NCBI GenBank assembly: GCA_029851415.1
Contig: CM056742.1
Coordinates: 55,864,454 to 55,928,453 of the forward strand
Direction of reading: 5' to 3'
Origin: Eretmocerus hayati
Lineage: Eukaryota > Arthropoda > Insecta > Hymenoptera > Aphelinidae
Length of the DNA stretch: 64,000 nucleotides
Positions 11,794 through 23,168 of the stretch are shown one piece after another (positions within the stretch are counted from its first letter, which is position 1; each line of letters begins with the position of its first letter). Made by a program: the position numbers and the translations under genes. The notes beneath the pieces are model-generated. The model saw nothing but the letters and a program-made list of their open reading frames with translations. It did no database searches and was not told where the DNA came from.

Positions 11794-12272
11794 TATGGCG
11801 TCCCGGTTTCCATTTATATTCGTTTACATCAGCGAGGATTTGGAATTGCTTGACTTGCATTTTCTCTGTATTTTGTGCAATCGATGAGGGATTACAACAT
11901 CACTCATCGACGGTATAAAAGGCAGGATCGAAGGTTCACAAGCGCTTATTTGTTCGTTGATTTTTGATACTGTAAGCCCGTTGAGGACACCAGCGATATA
12001 ATCTTGAAAGAGTCTGGTTATTGGTCTAGTAAAGCGTGCTCTACCAAATCAAGATTATTGAGAGTAAACCAGATAGTTCTGAGATAAATCGCCACTGCCC
12101 CGCCCTCAGGTGGCATGTAAGTTACTTTATTGTATGATTATTTAAATAAACCAGTTCTATTGTAAATGCTCACACTTTACGTTTCTTATACTTGATTATT
12201 ATTTTTTATACTGTACGGGTAAGTGTCATAAAAGGTTCCCTGAACTCCGAGCCCCCTACTCGAGGCATAACA
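11794..12272 (+). repeat. 5' LTR
   Basis: It begins TATGGCGTCCCGG (the 3' LTR begins TGTGGCG, so the first dinucleotide has mutated) and ends ggcataaca. A TATAAAA box lies at 11914-11920 and AATAAA at 12145-12150, consistent with an LTR promoter and poly(A) signal. Confidence 0.9.
11914..11920 (+). promoter_or_regulatory. TATA box of the 5' LTR
   Basis: TATAAAA in a context repeated in the 3' LTR at 15407-15413. It is the likely promoter of the LTR element. Confidence 0.6.
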
Positions 12273-12831
12273 TTTTGGCATCCCTTGTGGGGAACCATTC
12301 CCTTGGCACTCGCCCGAGCTGCATGATAAAACTTGAAGTTTCAAAATTCAGAACTCTTTTTGGATTATACTATCAAGTCCATATCTATGATGAATCGCAA
12401 AATTTTGGATTCTATAATTGTATGACCTATTGACGAAGCACTGACAGTAAACGAACCAATCTGACGAAATCACGTTTGACCTCTTCTGACAAAATTGCGA
12501 AATATTTCGGTGCAGAAATCCGTTATTCGGCAACACATTCAACAACTCCGCAAAGTTCAACAAATTCTGACTCATCATATTCATCACTGATCGAATTACG
12601 AAACATTTCGGTTAACAAATCCCTGTAGTCCGCAACCCCATCAACCGTCACACGCAGTTCAATTAATTTCGATACTGACTAATCAAATTCCATCACCGTC
12701 GTTCCTCACGTGACCGTAGTATACCTACAGGGGCCAACGTGAGGTGGTTGCATACATACAAGAGCTAAAATAATAGTGTTTACTCAGGGGTCAAAGTCTT
12801 ACGTATAAGTGAGACATAGTTTAGTTGCGTC

Positions 12832-13717
12832 ATGTCTTTCGCAGAGCAATTCAATCGATCTTGGGATGATATTGAAAATCTTCCCGCTGAGCAACGTGCA
12901 GAAGCGCGGAAAGAGTTTATGAGAGTACGGAAGTTAGAGCAAAATACTCATTTGAGGAATGCTTATGATACTATCATAGGAATTCATAATCACACTAGCG
13001 TTCAATCAGCTCTAAATAATATACCTGCATATCATGAGACGACTCCACTTAAGGATTTCGTGCAAGATATAAGGAATTATCGAGATACTATTCCGAAAGA
13101 AAAAGAGCAAGAATTTTTGCGGGGCTTAATCACAAAAATACGAGGAGAAGCCAGAAAATGTTTAACTAATGAGGATACTCAAAGTGTGGATGAACTAATA
13201 GAAGTCCTAAAACTTCGCACCTCGGGAATCTTATATCTATCATGTACACAAGTTAATGACAGCTTGTATGAACAAGAAAGAAACACCGCGTCAGTTTTAT
13301 GATAGGCTCAAAGTTTTCATTAATGTAGCTCTTACAGCCGCAAAGGAGGATCTGACTGAAGAGAATGTTGATTTAGATAATAAACCACACTTAGAACTGA
13401 TTGCTTCAAAAACCTTCGTCAAAGGCCTTCCAGATACTTTGAAACCAGCAATAGCCTTGTCAAAACCGAAAACTCTCATAGAAGCTTTGCAATCTGTAGA
13501 ACAGCTTGAAAAATTTCCCTTAAAAACTAATTCAGAGGCCGAACTCTACTTCACCAGGCTACAGGAAATGTCAGGTCCGAATCCACAACCACAAAATACC
13601 CGACCCAACTCTCCTGCTAGACAAGTTCACGAGAAACAAGGCCAGCGTGTGAAAATTATAGATAATAATGATCCTAATTCACCTATTAACACGACTGATG
13701 TACAGAACGCCTACTGA
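12832..13717 (+). pseudogene. Gag-like protein of the LTR element, one frameshift
   Basis: The first part (from the ATG at 12832, MSFAEQFNRSWDD) and the second part (ending at 13717) lie in different frames that overlap near 13256-13302. The stretch around FLRGLITKIRGEARKCL followed by a helical region resembles the capsid region of Ty3/gypsy Gag. The second part (ETPRQFYDRLKVFINVALTA) looks like its continuation. No CCHC knuckle is visible before the stop. A single indel, or less likely a programmed shift, separates the parts. Gag would form the particle that packages element RNA. Confidence 0.65.
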
Positions 13718-14376
13718 TAGACAACTACGTACAACTCGACAAACTGCACAACGACGACTATGGGAACCGCCCATACCGACTTGTTATGTACAGCTATACT
13801 GTTTGGAAACAAAATTCTGCGACATTCATCAGGCAAGAGCTTACTTTGATCATGTCATATTAATGTGTGTGCATAATTTTTTTCTGCAGAGACGGGGCAG
13901 TTCTTAATTTGATACGTTACAGACTTAATTATGAAGTTTATGGTAAAATCAAATTGCAATAATTCTTTCCGAATATATTGGGCGTAAATTCCTCAAAATA
14001 ATTTTTTGATGTTTGATGTGGAAAGTATCAATTGACATTGCTTTATGGATATGGAATCGAAATGTAATACACTGTATTGTTAAAAATTTATTTAGCAAAT
14101 ATAAGAATAACATCCGGGGCAGTGAGCTGTTGTTAATAAATATTGTAAGATTTTTTTAATATAACCCTAGTTTTTAGAATGCATGGATTAGCGGAACGCC
14201 TGCCACCCCAACCTTACCTAACCCGGTGCTCTTAATCTGTCCAAATCGGAATTCAAACTCTCGCGCCAAATTATTTAGCAAACTCATGTTAACGGGAAGC
14301 GAGCCACATCGGTAGCAGCAAAACCGCTGACCGCGCGAATACGAAATTTATTGCAATTAAAAGCAAGTTACCGGCA

Positions 14377-15072
14377 ATGTCAAGTCAGTGCATCGATAAA
14401 TCTGAAAGCTCGAACATGGATCTAAAAAGTGCCGTGCTCGATGAAATGAGGCAGCAAGTTCGTGAAGCAAGTGAAAACGTACGGAACGCTCCAAATTTAG
14501 CACGTCTTGCAGCTAAGAATGCCCGTAGTGCTCAGAAAACATTAGATGTATTACGAGGACAGCTTTTTACAGTGCTCCAGACAATCGTCAGTATGAAAAG
14601 TGACTGTAACAGTGAGGTGAAAAATTCAGTGTGTGCACGTGTCAAATCGTTACCGAACGGCAACGCAGAAACTCAAAATGGAAAATTGTCCATCAACTAT
14701 TAAATCTGTCTCCCTCAAACTGTACCACCAATAGAAATAGTCCCTAACTCTAAGCCATCAAACGAGAAGCCATCAAACGACGATAGTGATGTGGAGTATC
14801 TGGGAATTAGCAATACTATCAAACCCGTCATCAATCAATCAACGAAGTATAACACCAAATCAGGTACGTCTTCCAATGAACCCGAGGCAGCGGCAAACAT
14901 GCATTGTATAAATGACACCCGCATAACAGCAACCTTGACATGCACGGGTTCCCCTGGATTGTCAGCGGTTGCGCCATTCATTCGTGGCCCCAGCATGAGC
15001 GCAAATGCAGCTCACATTAACACAGCCGGGGTTAGTGCTGCCACGCCATATCTTTGCACATACATTTCGTAG
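14377..15072 (+). pseudogene. Unknown ORF in the LTR element, one in-frame stop
   Basis: An ATG at 14377 opens a frame that runs to 15072 with one TAA at about 14701-14703. The first 108 residues are helical and charged (QQVREASENVRNAPNLARLA) and may form a coiled coil. The rest is Ser/Thr/Pro/Asn-rich. I do not recognise it. It sits where pol or env would lie but shows no protease, RT, integrase or membrane-segment features. It could be a captured cellular sequence or a second structural ORF. Confidence 0.45.
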
Positions 15073-15633
15073 TTAAATTTGAAATACAAAATTACCGGGG
15101 CGGTAATCGTTTGGAGGGGGAGGAGTGGCTCCTCGGTAAAGAATTCATGTATTGATTTTTTTTACCTATTTCTCAGAGATTTTTTCTCCTTCAATTTTGA
15201 ATTTTTCTTTCTATTGTAACCTCAAAATCCTACTCTCATCCGTAACTCCTTTCATTTCCAAGACGGGAATGGTCTGGGAAGGGAGGTGTGGCGTCCCGGT
15301 TTCCATTTATATTCGTTTACATCAGCGAGAATTTGGAATTGCTTGACTTGCATTTTCTCTGTATTTTGTGCAATCGATGAGGGATTACAACATGGCTCAT
15401 CGACGGTATAAAAGGCAGGATCGCAGGTTCACAAGCGCTTATTTGTTCGTTGATTTTCGATACTGTAAGCCCGCTGAGGACACCAGCGATCTAATCTTGA
15501 AAGAGTCTGGTTATTGGTCCAGTAAAGCGTGCTCTATCAAATCAAGATTATTAAAAGTGAACCAGATAGTTCTAAGATAAATCGCCACTGCCCCGCACTC
15601 GGGTGGCATGTAAGTTACTTTATTGTATGATTA

Positions 15634-15932
15634 CACCGGCACACAAAATAAAAAAAAGTATCTGTACTTTTGACTAGACCTACTTTTTTGAATGTATTTT
15701 GGCACGCTGAATCCGGATCCGAGGTCGGTTTGGCCCGACTACTTCTTGTTTTCGAGAAAATCGTGATATTCTGCGCTATTTCCACGATTTCCGCCGAATT
15801 TTTCACGATTTTCTCGAAAACAAGACGTAGTCGGGCCAAACCAGCCTCGAATTTGGATTCAGCGTGCCAAGATACATTAAGAAAAGTAGGTCTGGTCAAA
15901 AGTACAGATACTTTTTCTTTTGTATGCCGGTG
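15634..15932. mobile_element. Hairpin MITE, unit 1
   Basis: A near-palindrome beginning CACCGGCACACAAAATAAA and ending TATGCCGGTG, with arms of over 100 bp. The left flank is TTA (15631-15633). The same TTA follows unit 2 (16224-16226), so the pair lies inside one TTA duplication. A 3-bp TTA duplication fits PIF/Harbinger-like (TWA) or CACTA-like elements; I cannot decide between them. Confidence 0.75.
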
Positions 15933-15939
15933 TAATGTG

Positions 15940-16223
15940 CACACACACACAAAAAAAGTATCTATACTTTTGACCAGACCCACTTTACTTGATGTATTTT
16001 GGCACGCTGAATCCGAATCCGAGGTCAGTTCGGCCTGACTACCTCTTGTTTTCGAGAAAATCGTGTTATTCTGCGCCATTTCCACGTTTTTCAGGATTTT
16101 CTCGAGAACAAGAAGTAGTCGGGCCAAACCGACCTCGAATTCGGATTCAGCGTGCCAAAATACATTAAAAAAAGTAGGTCTGGTCAAAAGTACAGATACT
16201 TTTTTTTATTTTGTGTGCCGGTG
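15940..16223. mobile_element. Hairpin MITE, unit 2
   Basis: A second palindrome of the same family as unit 1, diverged from it, ending TTGTGTGCCGGTG. It follows unit 1 after a seven-base spacer (taatgtg) that is followed by CA repeats. It has no coding capacity. Confidence 0.75.
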
Positions 16224-16358
16224 TTATTTGAATGAACCAGTTCTATTGTAAATGCTCACACATTACGTTTTTTATACTTGATTATTATTTTTTATACCGT
16301 ACGGGTAAGTGTCATAAAAGGTTCCCTGAACTCCGTGCCCCCTACTCGAGGCACAACA

Positions 16359-17360
16359 GCAGGTTCCTAGAGCTTGCTGTTCCAAAGTGTAAAGCCATAG
16401 TGGTCACGAGGCAGAGAAAGTTTGACTTGCCCCATTTTTACATCGACGGGCAAGAGATACCACGCAAGACGGAGCAAAAATATCTGGGTGTATGGCTCGA
16501 CGACAAGTGGTCGTTCAAGAAGTACATTCAAGAAGCCGCGCAAAAGGCAAGCAGGGTCGGAGCGGCTCCCTAGCGGCAGATCGGACATCGGAGGATCGAA
16601 ACAGAAGGGGCGTAAACTGCTCAACACCGTGAGCGCTTTCATCATGCTTTACGGTGCATCCGGATGGGGGGAGGGAGCAGAGAAGGCCGTCATCGAGAAG
16701 AGGATGGGGCCTGTCCACCGGAGATCGGCTCTGAGGAGCATTCTTACCGACCGCACCGTGTCAGTAGACGCAGCTTGCGTGTTGGCGGGGATGCCACCCA
16801 TTCACTTGCCCATCGCGGAGCGAGTGAGAATCTGGGACCGGCGAAAAGTGTTCGGAGCCAAACGAGAACTCACCCCAACGATGGAGATCATCCGTGACAA
16901 CGAGAAGGAAAATACCCTTGAGCAGTGGGAAACTGAGTGGGACTCGCCATTCGCATATGATTGATGGGCGCACCGGCTGATCCGTGACGTAGCCAAGTGG
17001 GCGGAACGCACCCACGGAGAGATAGATTACTGGAAAACGCAAGCATTGAGTGACCACGGTTGCTTCGGTGCCTACCTGACCCGGTTCAAGAAGAGGGCAT
17101 CCTCAGCATGTCAGTCATGCGGGGACAATTGGAATGACGCTGAAGACGCCCTGTTCACGTGCAATGACACCCGAAGAGAGCGCTCCGTTTTGGATGAATG
17201 GCTGGGTGCTTAACTAACACCTGAGAATCTCGGCCCGTGCTTGCTCCGCATCCGGGAAACATGGGATAGAGTTACCGGATACATCAAACTGGTGATAACC
17301 CATAAGGAAGAGAAAGAGAGGGGAAAGAGGCGCCTCGAAACAGGCGAAATACAGCGAGTG
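16359..17360 (+). pseudogene. Family C ORF2 (C1), C-terminal part
   Basis: The ORF2 reading resumes after the LTR element with the segment matching LELAVKKCKAIVVTR of C9. It runs through the thumb region, with YLGVWLDDKWSFKK visible, to the C-terminal Cys/His motif (CQSCGD, here in a shifted frame near 17110). Breaks include a TAG at about 16571, a TGA at about 16962 and a TAA near 17212. Confidence 0.8.
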
Positions 17361-17787
17361 TACCGATTCGAACAGGAGAGGTCCAAATGATTTCAGGAGG
17401 AATATGATGGACTGAAGAGGGAAGAAAGAAGAAAGAAGAGAGAATAAAGAAGCCTGAAGAGTGGGAAGAAGGTTGAAGAGAGAGAAACAACACCTGCGAG
17501 TCGCGGGAAGAGAGACGCTCGATGCTGAGCGCGAGACGTCGCCGGTCTTGGAGGGAGGCTCATGCGGTTCCGGGGCCGGATTGTTGAGTTGGTGGATCTC
17601 TCCCTTGTCCGATGGCCAGCACCAATGGAGAAGGAAGAGAGGATTCATCCGGTACGGATGACCTTATCGATGCGGATTCCAGCCCGGGAGCTTCGAGAGG
17701 CATTGGCCAGCCGTGATCGTCTGTTCGGAACTTCTCCATAGCTACGTCGCAAAGTTTTCTCCCTACAACCACTTGAGAGGAAAAAAG
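17361..17787 (+). other. C1 3' UTR
   Basis: Purine-rich AGAAAGAAG stretch, then the type II 3'-UTR module (compare C7, C8 and C10), ending accacttgagaggaaaaaagg, a decayed poly(A). It is followed by (GA)n at 17788-17799. Confidence 0.75.
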
Positions 17788-17799
17788 GAGAGAGAGAGA

Positions 17800-18128
17800 T
17801 TGATTGATTGGAATTTTATTGAGGGCAGGGGATGAATCCCATGTGCCCAAATTGCAGATTACAAATAGAGTATAGAGTACTATCATTATACAGTAGAAAA
17901 ATAGAGCAGGGTATTGAGGATTTAGATTAACCTGAGTAATAATTTCGAATCAACAAAGTAATAAGATCGATTGTTAAAGCATATATGTCTAGATTAAAGC
18001 AAGGACGCTGATTCTATAGTTCAGATTTGAGAATTTGTTTGTTCATTCAATGAAGTTCGCACGACTTATTATCAGTGTAAGAGTGTCTATTCTCATCAGT
18101 GAGAATGCCAGAATCATCTTGTTTTGCG
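17800..18128 (-). mobile_element. Family G 3' fragment (CR1-superfamily-like)
   Basis: The left end has an ATTG-type repeat tail (ATCA in element sense). A bulged hairpin in 17823-17848 (GGGCA...TGCCC outside, GGGAT...ATCCC inside) sits next to a TTTATT (AATAAA in sense). The layout matches the 3' ends of families B and D. No coding sequence is present; the right end is at a GA-rich tract. Confidence 0.6.
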
Positions 18129-18149
18129 AAAGAGAGAAAGAGAGAGGGG

Positions 18150-18630
18150 GGGGCCCGAAGAGCGCACGTCGAGTTGAATGAATGGCTAGGTGCTCAACTG
18201 ACACCTGAAAACCTCGTCCCGTACTTGCCCCGCAACCAGGAGACATGGGACAGAATCACCAAATACATCAAGCTGGTGATGACCCGGAAGGAGAAGAATG
18301 AGCGGGAAGAGAGGCGCCTCGAAGCAGTTGAATTACAGTGAGTCTGCCAATTCAAACAGAAGAGGTCCAACTAGTTCCAGGGGGAATATGATATAATGAA
18401 GAGAGAAGGAAGAAAATAGAGGAGGGAAAACTGAAGAAAGGAGAGGGAAACAAGAAGACTGAAGAGTAGGAAGAAGATCGGAGAAAGAGAGACAACATCT
18501 GCGAGTCGCGAGAAGAGAGACGCTCGAGCCTGAGCGCGAAACGCCACCGGTCCTGGAGTAATGCTCACGCGGTTCGGGGGCCGGATTGGGGAGTTGGCCG
18601 GCGCCAACGGAGGAGGAAGCGAGTTAAGGA
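18150..18630 (+). mobile_element. Family C fragment C2
   Basis: It begins at an imperfect GA tract with the ORF2 C-terminal coding segment (ELNEWLGAQLTPENL) and continues into the purine-rich 3' UTR and part of the type II module. It stops near 18630 without poly(A), so its 3' end is lost or diverged. Confidence 0.75.
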
Positions 18631-20038
18631 GAGAATGAAAGACCAAATCATGTTTTCATTCAATTAAAAAAAATTTCACCGTTTTGACAATACACAGATA
18701 GTGAGCCAACATCAGTTTGATCAAAGACAAGTAGAGCATAGTATATCTTACAATTTGATCTGTGAGATCACTCACCTCATAACAACACAGGATTAATAAC
18801 AAACAATCAATCAGAATCAGTTGGCTTTAGAAAAATTATTCTTTATTTCACATGAATATGTATATTACGTTGCTAGATGGGGATTTTCACATTCATCCAA
18901 GAGTCCATCAAGAGACTGGTAGTTATAGCTCCATCATCTTCTTATTCCATCTTCCGTGTCATTCACTTGAAGGCAATTATCAGACCAACATTCACGAAAG
19001 AGAGATAGAGAGAGAGAGGGAAATATCATTCTGAGGACTGGTCTAAGACCTGGTGCTGATGTTTGGCACGAGTCAAAAAGGGCACCCAACAAACCTTGAG
19101 ACGTTTTAAGGGCATCTTAAAGATGTCTCGGGATGTCTGGAGACGTCTACGGGGATATCTCTAATACGCCCTCTAAAGCCACCCAAAGACATCTTAAATA
19201 CATCTTTTTACCATCTCCAAAGATATTTCCCCGAGAGATGTCTCTGATCCCCAAAAATATGAAATAAAGGTGTTTTCATATGGCTATGGAGATTCCAAAT
19301 TGAAGGATTATGATATTCGGACGTTTCTGAATGAAAAACGCCTTCTATTAATTTTTCCGAACAATATGAACATATTTTATTCAAATGCTAAGTTTTCTGA
19401 TCTAGTCTCTTGTGTTTACAATAGAGATCTTACAACTATGGCAATTAAGTGGATTAAGTACACATAAAAAATTACCTGGAAATATTGGTTACTCATTTGT
19501 AGGGAAAGTCACACATTGGGCTCGCTATGATATTTTTTTGAGAGTTTCTCAAGTGAAGCATGGCCAAGATCAACTTGAAATTCACATTTTCAACTATTTC
19601 AGCACGCAAATTACAGTTTTTTCAGAACAAAAATATTGAAATTATGGAATGGACTTAGAACAAGTAATTTGAACACTGTCTGGTGGACGTTGAGGTAACT
19701 CTAATAACATACATCATTCAGACCTGATACGCTCATAGTTCTAGCTTCAAACTAATTAACTATCATATTGGAGCGACTTTGGATTCAATATAGCTTGAGC
19801 TATAGATTAGTAATTGCGAGCACGAAATTATACATTCAGGAATATCAGTCAGAATCTATAGAACGTACCGAGTAATACTACCAATAAGGTCATCAAGTCT
19901 TGAAACTTGGAAGGTATTATATTCACACGAATCCACCATAATTCCAATAAAGTTTAACTTAAAGAAATAGTTGATGGCACATGAATTGTAGTACACTGAA
20001 AGTAGCTACCCTATTGGTTCACATCGTACAGTGGTTGA
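18631..20038. other. Unassigned AT-rich sequence downstream of the host gene
   Basis: No gene was recognised. There is a short GA-rich stretch at about 18996-19019. At 19090-19260 there is a cluster of repeated gatgtct/agacatc motifs in both orientations. Short ORFs here lack codon or motif support. Confidence 0.5.
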
Positions 20039-21764
20039 TCACGCTAACTGTCGTGATTGGCGTTGTTTTTCTTCCTTTGCCCGCTTTCTTGCAATTCTAT
20101 CGTAAGATTTAGAGACCAAATTGTGAGTAAATCTCAAAATGTTCTCACCATCGATAGTGGCTTTCTCTTGAGGCAATGGCATATCTAGTATCACGTCTGA
20201 AATCAATAAAAAAATACGTTATGTATGGAAAGGAGAGGTCAAGAATGCAAGTGATCGCAGTACAAACCTGTCACTACAGTAACAAAAGCCGCAGGTTCAA
20301 GAGCTATTTTTCCACTTTTGTCAACCGTCCAAGTGCAGAGGTCAAGCAGTTCATCAGTGATTACGTTCGACATAATGTTTTTTACAGCTCCCCGAATAGT
20401 AGAGCCTCCATAACGACGGAATTTTACGGTCTAATGCACAAATGAGAACAGAAATGCTGTATGCCTCGTCAGGAAATAAGAATGTTCAAAAACGTACAAC
20501 GAATGAAGAGATTTCACTTACAAATTGGTATACAAATTTCTCACAATCGTGATCTTTTGTGGTTGTAGTAAACTTTTCTTCCAAGTCAAAAAGGGCGTCA
20601 TGACTGCTCACTGAAAGAGGAGGGAGTAGATCGAATGCTTTTGAGCCAGAGGAAGATGCATTCCTCTGTTTCTCGATGGTGACCTTCAATGACTTAACTT
20701 CTTGAATAAGCTCATTCATCTTATCCAACAGACATATTTGAATTTGATGACAACCAGCACCTGAAATAAAGAGTGTATTATTCATGACGTGAAAACGAGA
20801 TGAAGAAAAAACTTGTTGTTTATCGGTGAGTGTTTCAGAACAATAGATTACTTACAGCAACAGTTTTCATCATGAGCTAGTTTTTCTACAGTCATAATTT
20901 TTTTCGTGTTCTTCAAGTCGACCTTCTCTATCGACTGTACACGTAAATCTTCGACATGGCTTGAATTAAAGGCTACTTTTCCAGGATCTTCAATTTCACC
21001 ACAGACTTCATGGGGGCTCGGGAGTTGAGAGTCACTTTCTCCGTCAACTTTTGAGTCTTCGCCATCAAAACTCTGTCGATCACAGTTTTCGGTATTCAGA
21101 TCATCATCGTCACAACTGTCTCCCAATCCAGCCATATCTTCCACAAAAGAACCTGGAATACATGAGAATGATGTACAAATTAGAGTTATAATAGATCTCG
21201 AGTGGAAAGTTCAACGAAGCATAGAAAATTCTCATTAATACTTTTTTCAGTGCTATTTTTCCACACTGCGTCATTATCATGATTTTCAAATGTCTGAATT
21301 TCTGAATCACCTAATTCTATACCATTTATTGAGTATTTCTCAACAGTCGTTTCTGTCTGCAAATTAGGGGTGAGAGATGGTATACTTTTCTTCAAATCGC
21401 CAATGGTTATTGGCTTTAAAGCTCTCCCTGAGAGAAAGATCAAATCAAATTCAAACATGAGAATGAAGAAAATTTCAAAAGTGGAGATAAAATAATTTTA
21501 CCTGGTCCAGCTACATTATTTTTACCATCACAATATTGGAAATCTGTTGGTAATAACAGTATAGATTCTCCTGTAGCTGTTTTAATAAAAGTTATTTTCT
21601 GGAAAGGGTTTGGTGCACTGTCTTGCTTGGCTGTAGATCAATAAGTTGATGAGTGATTACAAACGCTCAGAATGTATGTATAAACTAGAAATATGACACA
21701 CTAATCCTCAGATTCACTCAAACTTACTCATGATTATTGGAATTTGTTTGGCACCTTGACTCAT
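20039..21764 (-). CDS. DUF4806-like host gene, seven exons, 402 aa predicted
   Basis: Exons, in order of transcription: 21764-21728, 21630-21502, 21427-21242, 21152-20856, 20760-20522, 20430-20268, 20196-20039. All junctions are GT-AG, several donors are GTAAGT, every phase matches, and the 1209 nt divide by three with a terminal TGA. The N-terminal half is acidic and low in complexity. A short coiled coil (LLDKMNELIQEVKSLK) precedes a region of about residues 255-350 that I read as DUF4806-like: LPPLS, then LFDLEEKF, then RRYGGSTIRGAVKN, then ITDELLDLCTW. The C terminus is basic (ARKRAKEEKQRQ). The function of DUF4806 proteins is not established. The ATG at 21762-21764 was chosen because upstream codons are transposon-like, but the frame stays open upstream, so a longer fused product is possible. 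It is the only host-type gene in the window. Confidence 0.7.
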
Positions 21765-22775
21765 ACTCTCCTCTTTTGTCAAGTCGTGTTCTATAAAAAT
21801 CGTGGATCCTTTGAGTATGTGCTTCTTGCTCATTATCATTTCTTTCACGTCTCTGCTCTTACATGCTATCCTGATTTTGTTGGATATACCTCTGATCTTC
21901 TCTACTTGTATCTCTTTTACTTCTATTTTCAAGTTCTTCCTTATCCATGTACACAGGTTTTCTTCATTCACCACTTCCAAGTCTAATCCTGATATAACCA
22001 TGTTATTTCTTTTCCTGTCTCTCTCTGCTCTCTCTACCCTTTTACTGAGTGTTTCTATTTCTCGCTCTCTCTTCTCATAATACCTTTCTTCTTCATTGAG
22101 TCTCTCATCCTGTCCTATCTTCTGATTTTCTATAGAATTTCCCGGGTTTTCGCCTTTATTGTTTCCTCCCAAGTTGGATCTCGAAATCCGTTCTTCACGT
22201 TCTAATTCTCTTCCCAAGTTGAAGTTTGACTCCTTCACTTCTCTCATTCTTACCCTATTCTCTAATTTTACTTCTTTCCTGTTTATATCCCTGTCCTTCT
22301 CTGACGTTTTCTCATGCGTGCTCAGTTCTCCTTGTACTCGTTTCAATTCGTTTCCCAAGTCTTCCACATTTCTTCCCAAATCTCTTATTCTATGTGTATT
22401 CTCTATTTTCGACTACTTTAGTGCTTCCAATCTTCTCATCAGTTCCTGTATCACCTTTTCCTCACCTCTACTATTTTTGTGATTTGCTCTTTCCGTCGGT
22501 CCTTTGGCTTTCTATATTTGCCCTTTTCGTAATGCTTTCCTTGGCGAATATCTTGCCCTTGTTGATTCCTTATTCCTTTTTTCTGTCATCCTTGTTTCAT
22601 CCTCCTCTCTTTTAGCTTTAGCTTTTGTTTCGTCCACTTGGTGTTGCTCTTCCATCTCCTGTTCTCTCTGCTTTTCTTTGAGCTTCTCTTTCCTCCTTCT
22701 TTCCATCATCTTTATTTTCTTCATCATTTCCTGACAATTTTCCATCATTGAGTCCCACCTTTTATTCATAGGCAC
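21765..22775 (-). pseudogene. Non-LTR ORF1-like remnant (coiled coil plus RRM-like)
   Basis: Minus-strand frames hold Lys/Glu-rich coiled coil (about 22775-22512, then 22379 onward in another frame). These are followed by NNMVISGLDLEVVNEE, a charged alpha/beta segment, and IFIEHDLTKEE. This order is typical of LINE ORF1 proteins with an RRM-like core. The frame has no stop before the first codons of the host gene (DLTKEE is followed by SMSQGAK). No EEP or RT follows. It may be a decayed insertion in the 5' flank, or exonised. The 22776-23168 flank is pyrimidine-rich on the plus strand with no clear ORF. Confidence 0.55.
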
Positions 22776-23168
22776 ATATAGTTCCTGAGAGCTCCGTGGT
22801 CTCTCGTCGATCCTTCTTTTCCCTTTTCAAATGTTCGCGCCACTGCCCTCTCATTTGTCTCTCTCTTATGCGCATGCGCAACTCTTGTCTCGTCCTCGTA
22901 TGCCTCACACTTTTATTACTCTTGCTTTCTAACCTCTGAAGTGCTTTTTTGTTCCTTTCATTAATTCTACTCTTCGTCTAATCTTCGCACTGCACTTCAT
23001 ATTTTAATCTACACTCTTTCCTCTCATCTATTTCTCTACACCTTTCCTGGTTCATAAACTCCTTCCTTCTCCTCGTTCCATAGCACTTATTACGCACCTT
23101 TATTTTCTCCATCTAGCCATACCGACGGCCATCTTCCTCCCCCCTATTGCAATATTATATTACATTTA

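Larger units (their letters stand above)
11794..16358 (+). mobile_element. Ty3/gypsy-like LTR retrotransposon without pol
   Basis: Two direct LTRs (479 bp, and 1072 bp including a 593-bp MITE insertion with its duplication) bound a 3-kb interior. The target duplication is GCAG at 11790-11793 and 16359-16362. After the 5' LTR comes a candidate primer-binding site (tggcatcccttgtgggg), and before the 3' LTR a purine tract (gggaagggagg at 15276-15286). A gag-like gene and one unknown ORF are present. No protease, RT, RNase H or integrase can be seen, so it depends on another element or is deleted. Confidence 0.85.
15287..16358 (+). repeat. 3' LTR carrying two MITEs
   Basis: It starts TGTGGCGTCCCGG right after the purine tract and ends gaggcacaaca. 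Removing 15634-16226 leaves 479 bp, exactly the length of the 5' LTR. The TATA box is at 15407-15413. Confidence 0.9.
7847..17787 (+). mobile_element. Family C copy C1, R1-like retrotransposon with nested insertions
   Basis: C1 is 5'-truncated within the ORF2 endonuclease domain and ends at a degenerate poly(A) after the family 3' terminus (accactt) near 17775, followed by (GA)n. Removing three insertions (8446-8904, about 9045-10649, 11794-16358) restores continuous similarity to C9 ORF2. The nesting order shows C1 is older than the LTR element, which is older than the MITEs in its 3' LTR. Confidence 0.85.

Noticed and set aside
17214..17648. Pyrimidine-rich minus-strand ORFs over family C 3' UTRs (also near 18371, 31052, 31399 and 53833)
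   Set aside because: They come from the AGAAAGAAG-rich 3' UTR read in antisense and recur in every copy without protein features.
22159..22734. Plus-strand Phe/Ser/Leu-rich ORFs that look like membrane proteins
   Set aside because: They are the antisense of the Lys/Glu-rich coiled-coil ORF1 remnant on the minus strand.
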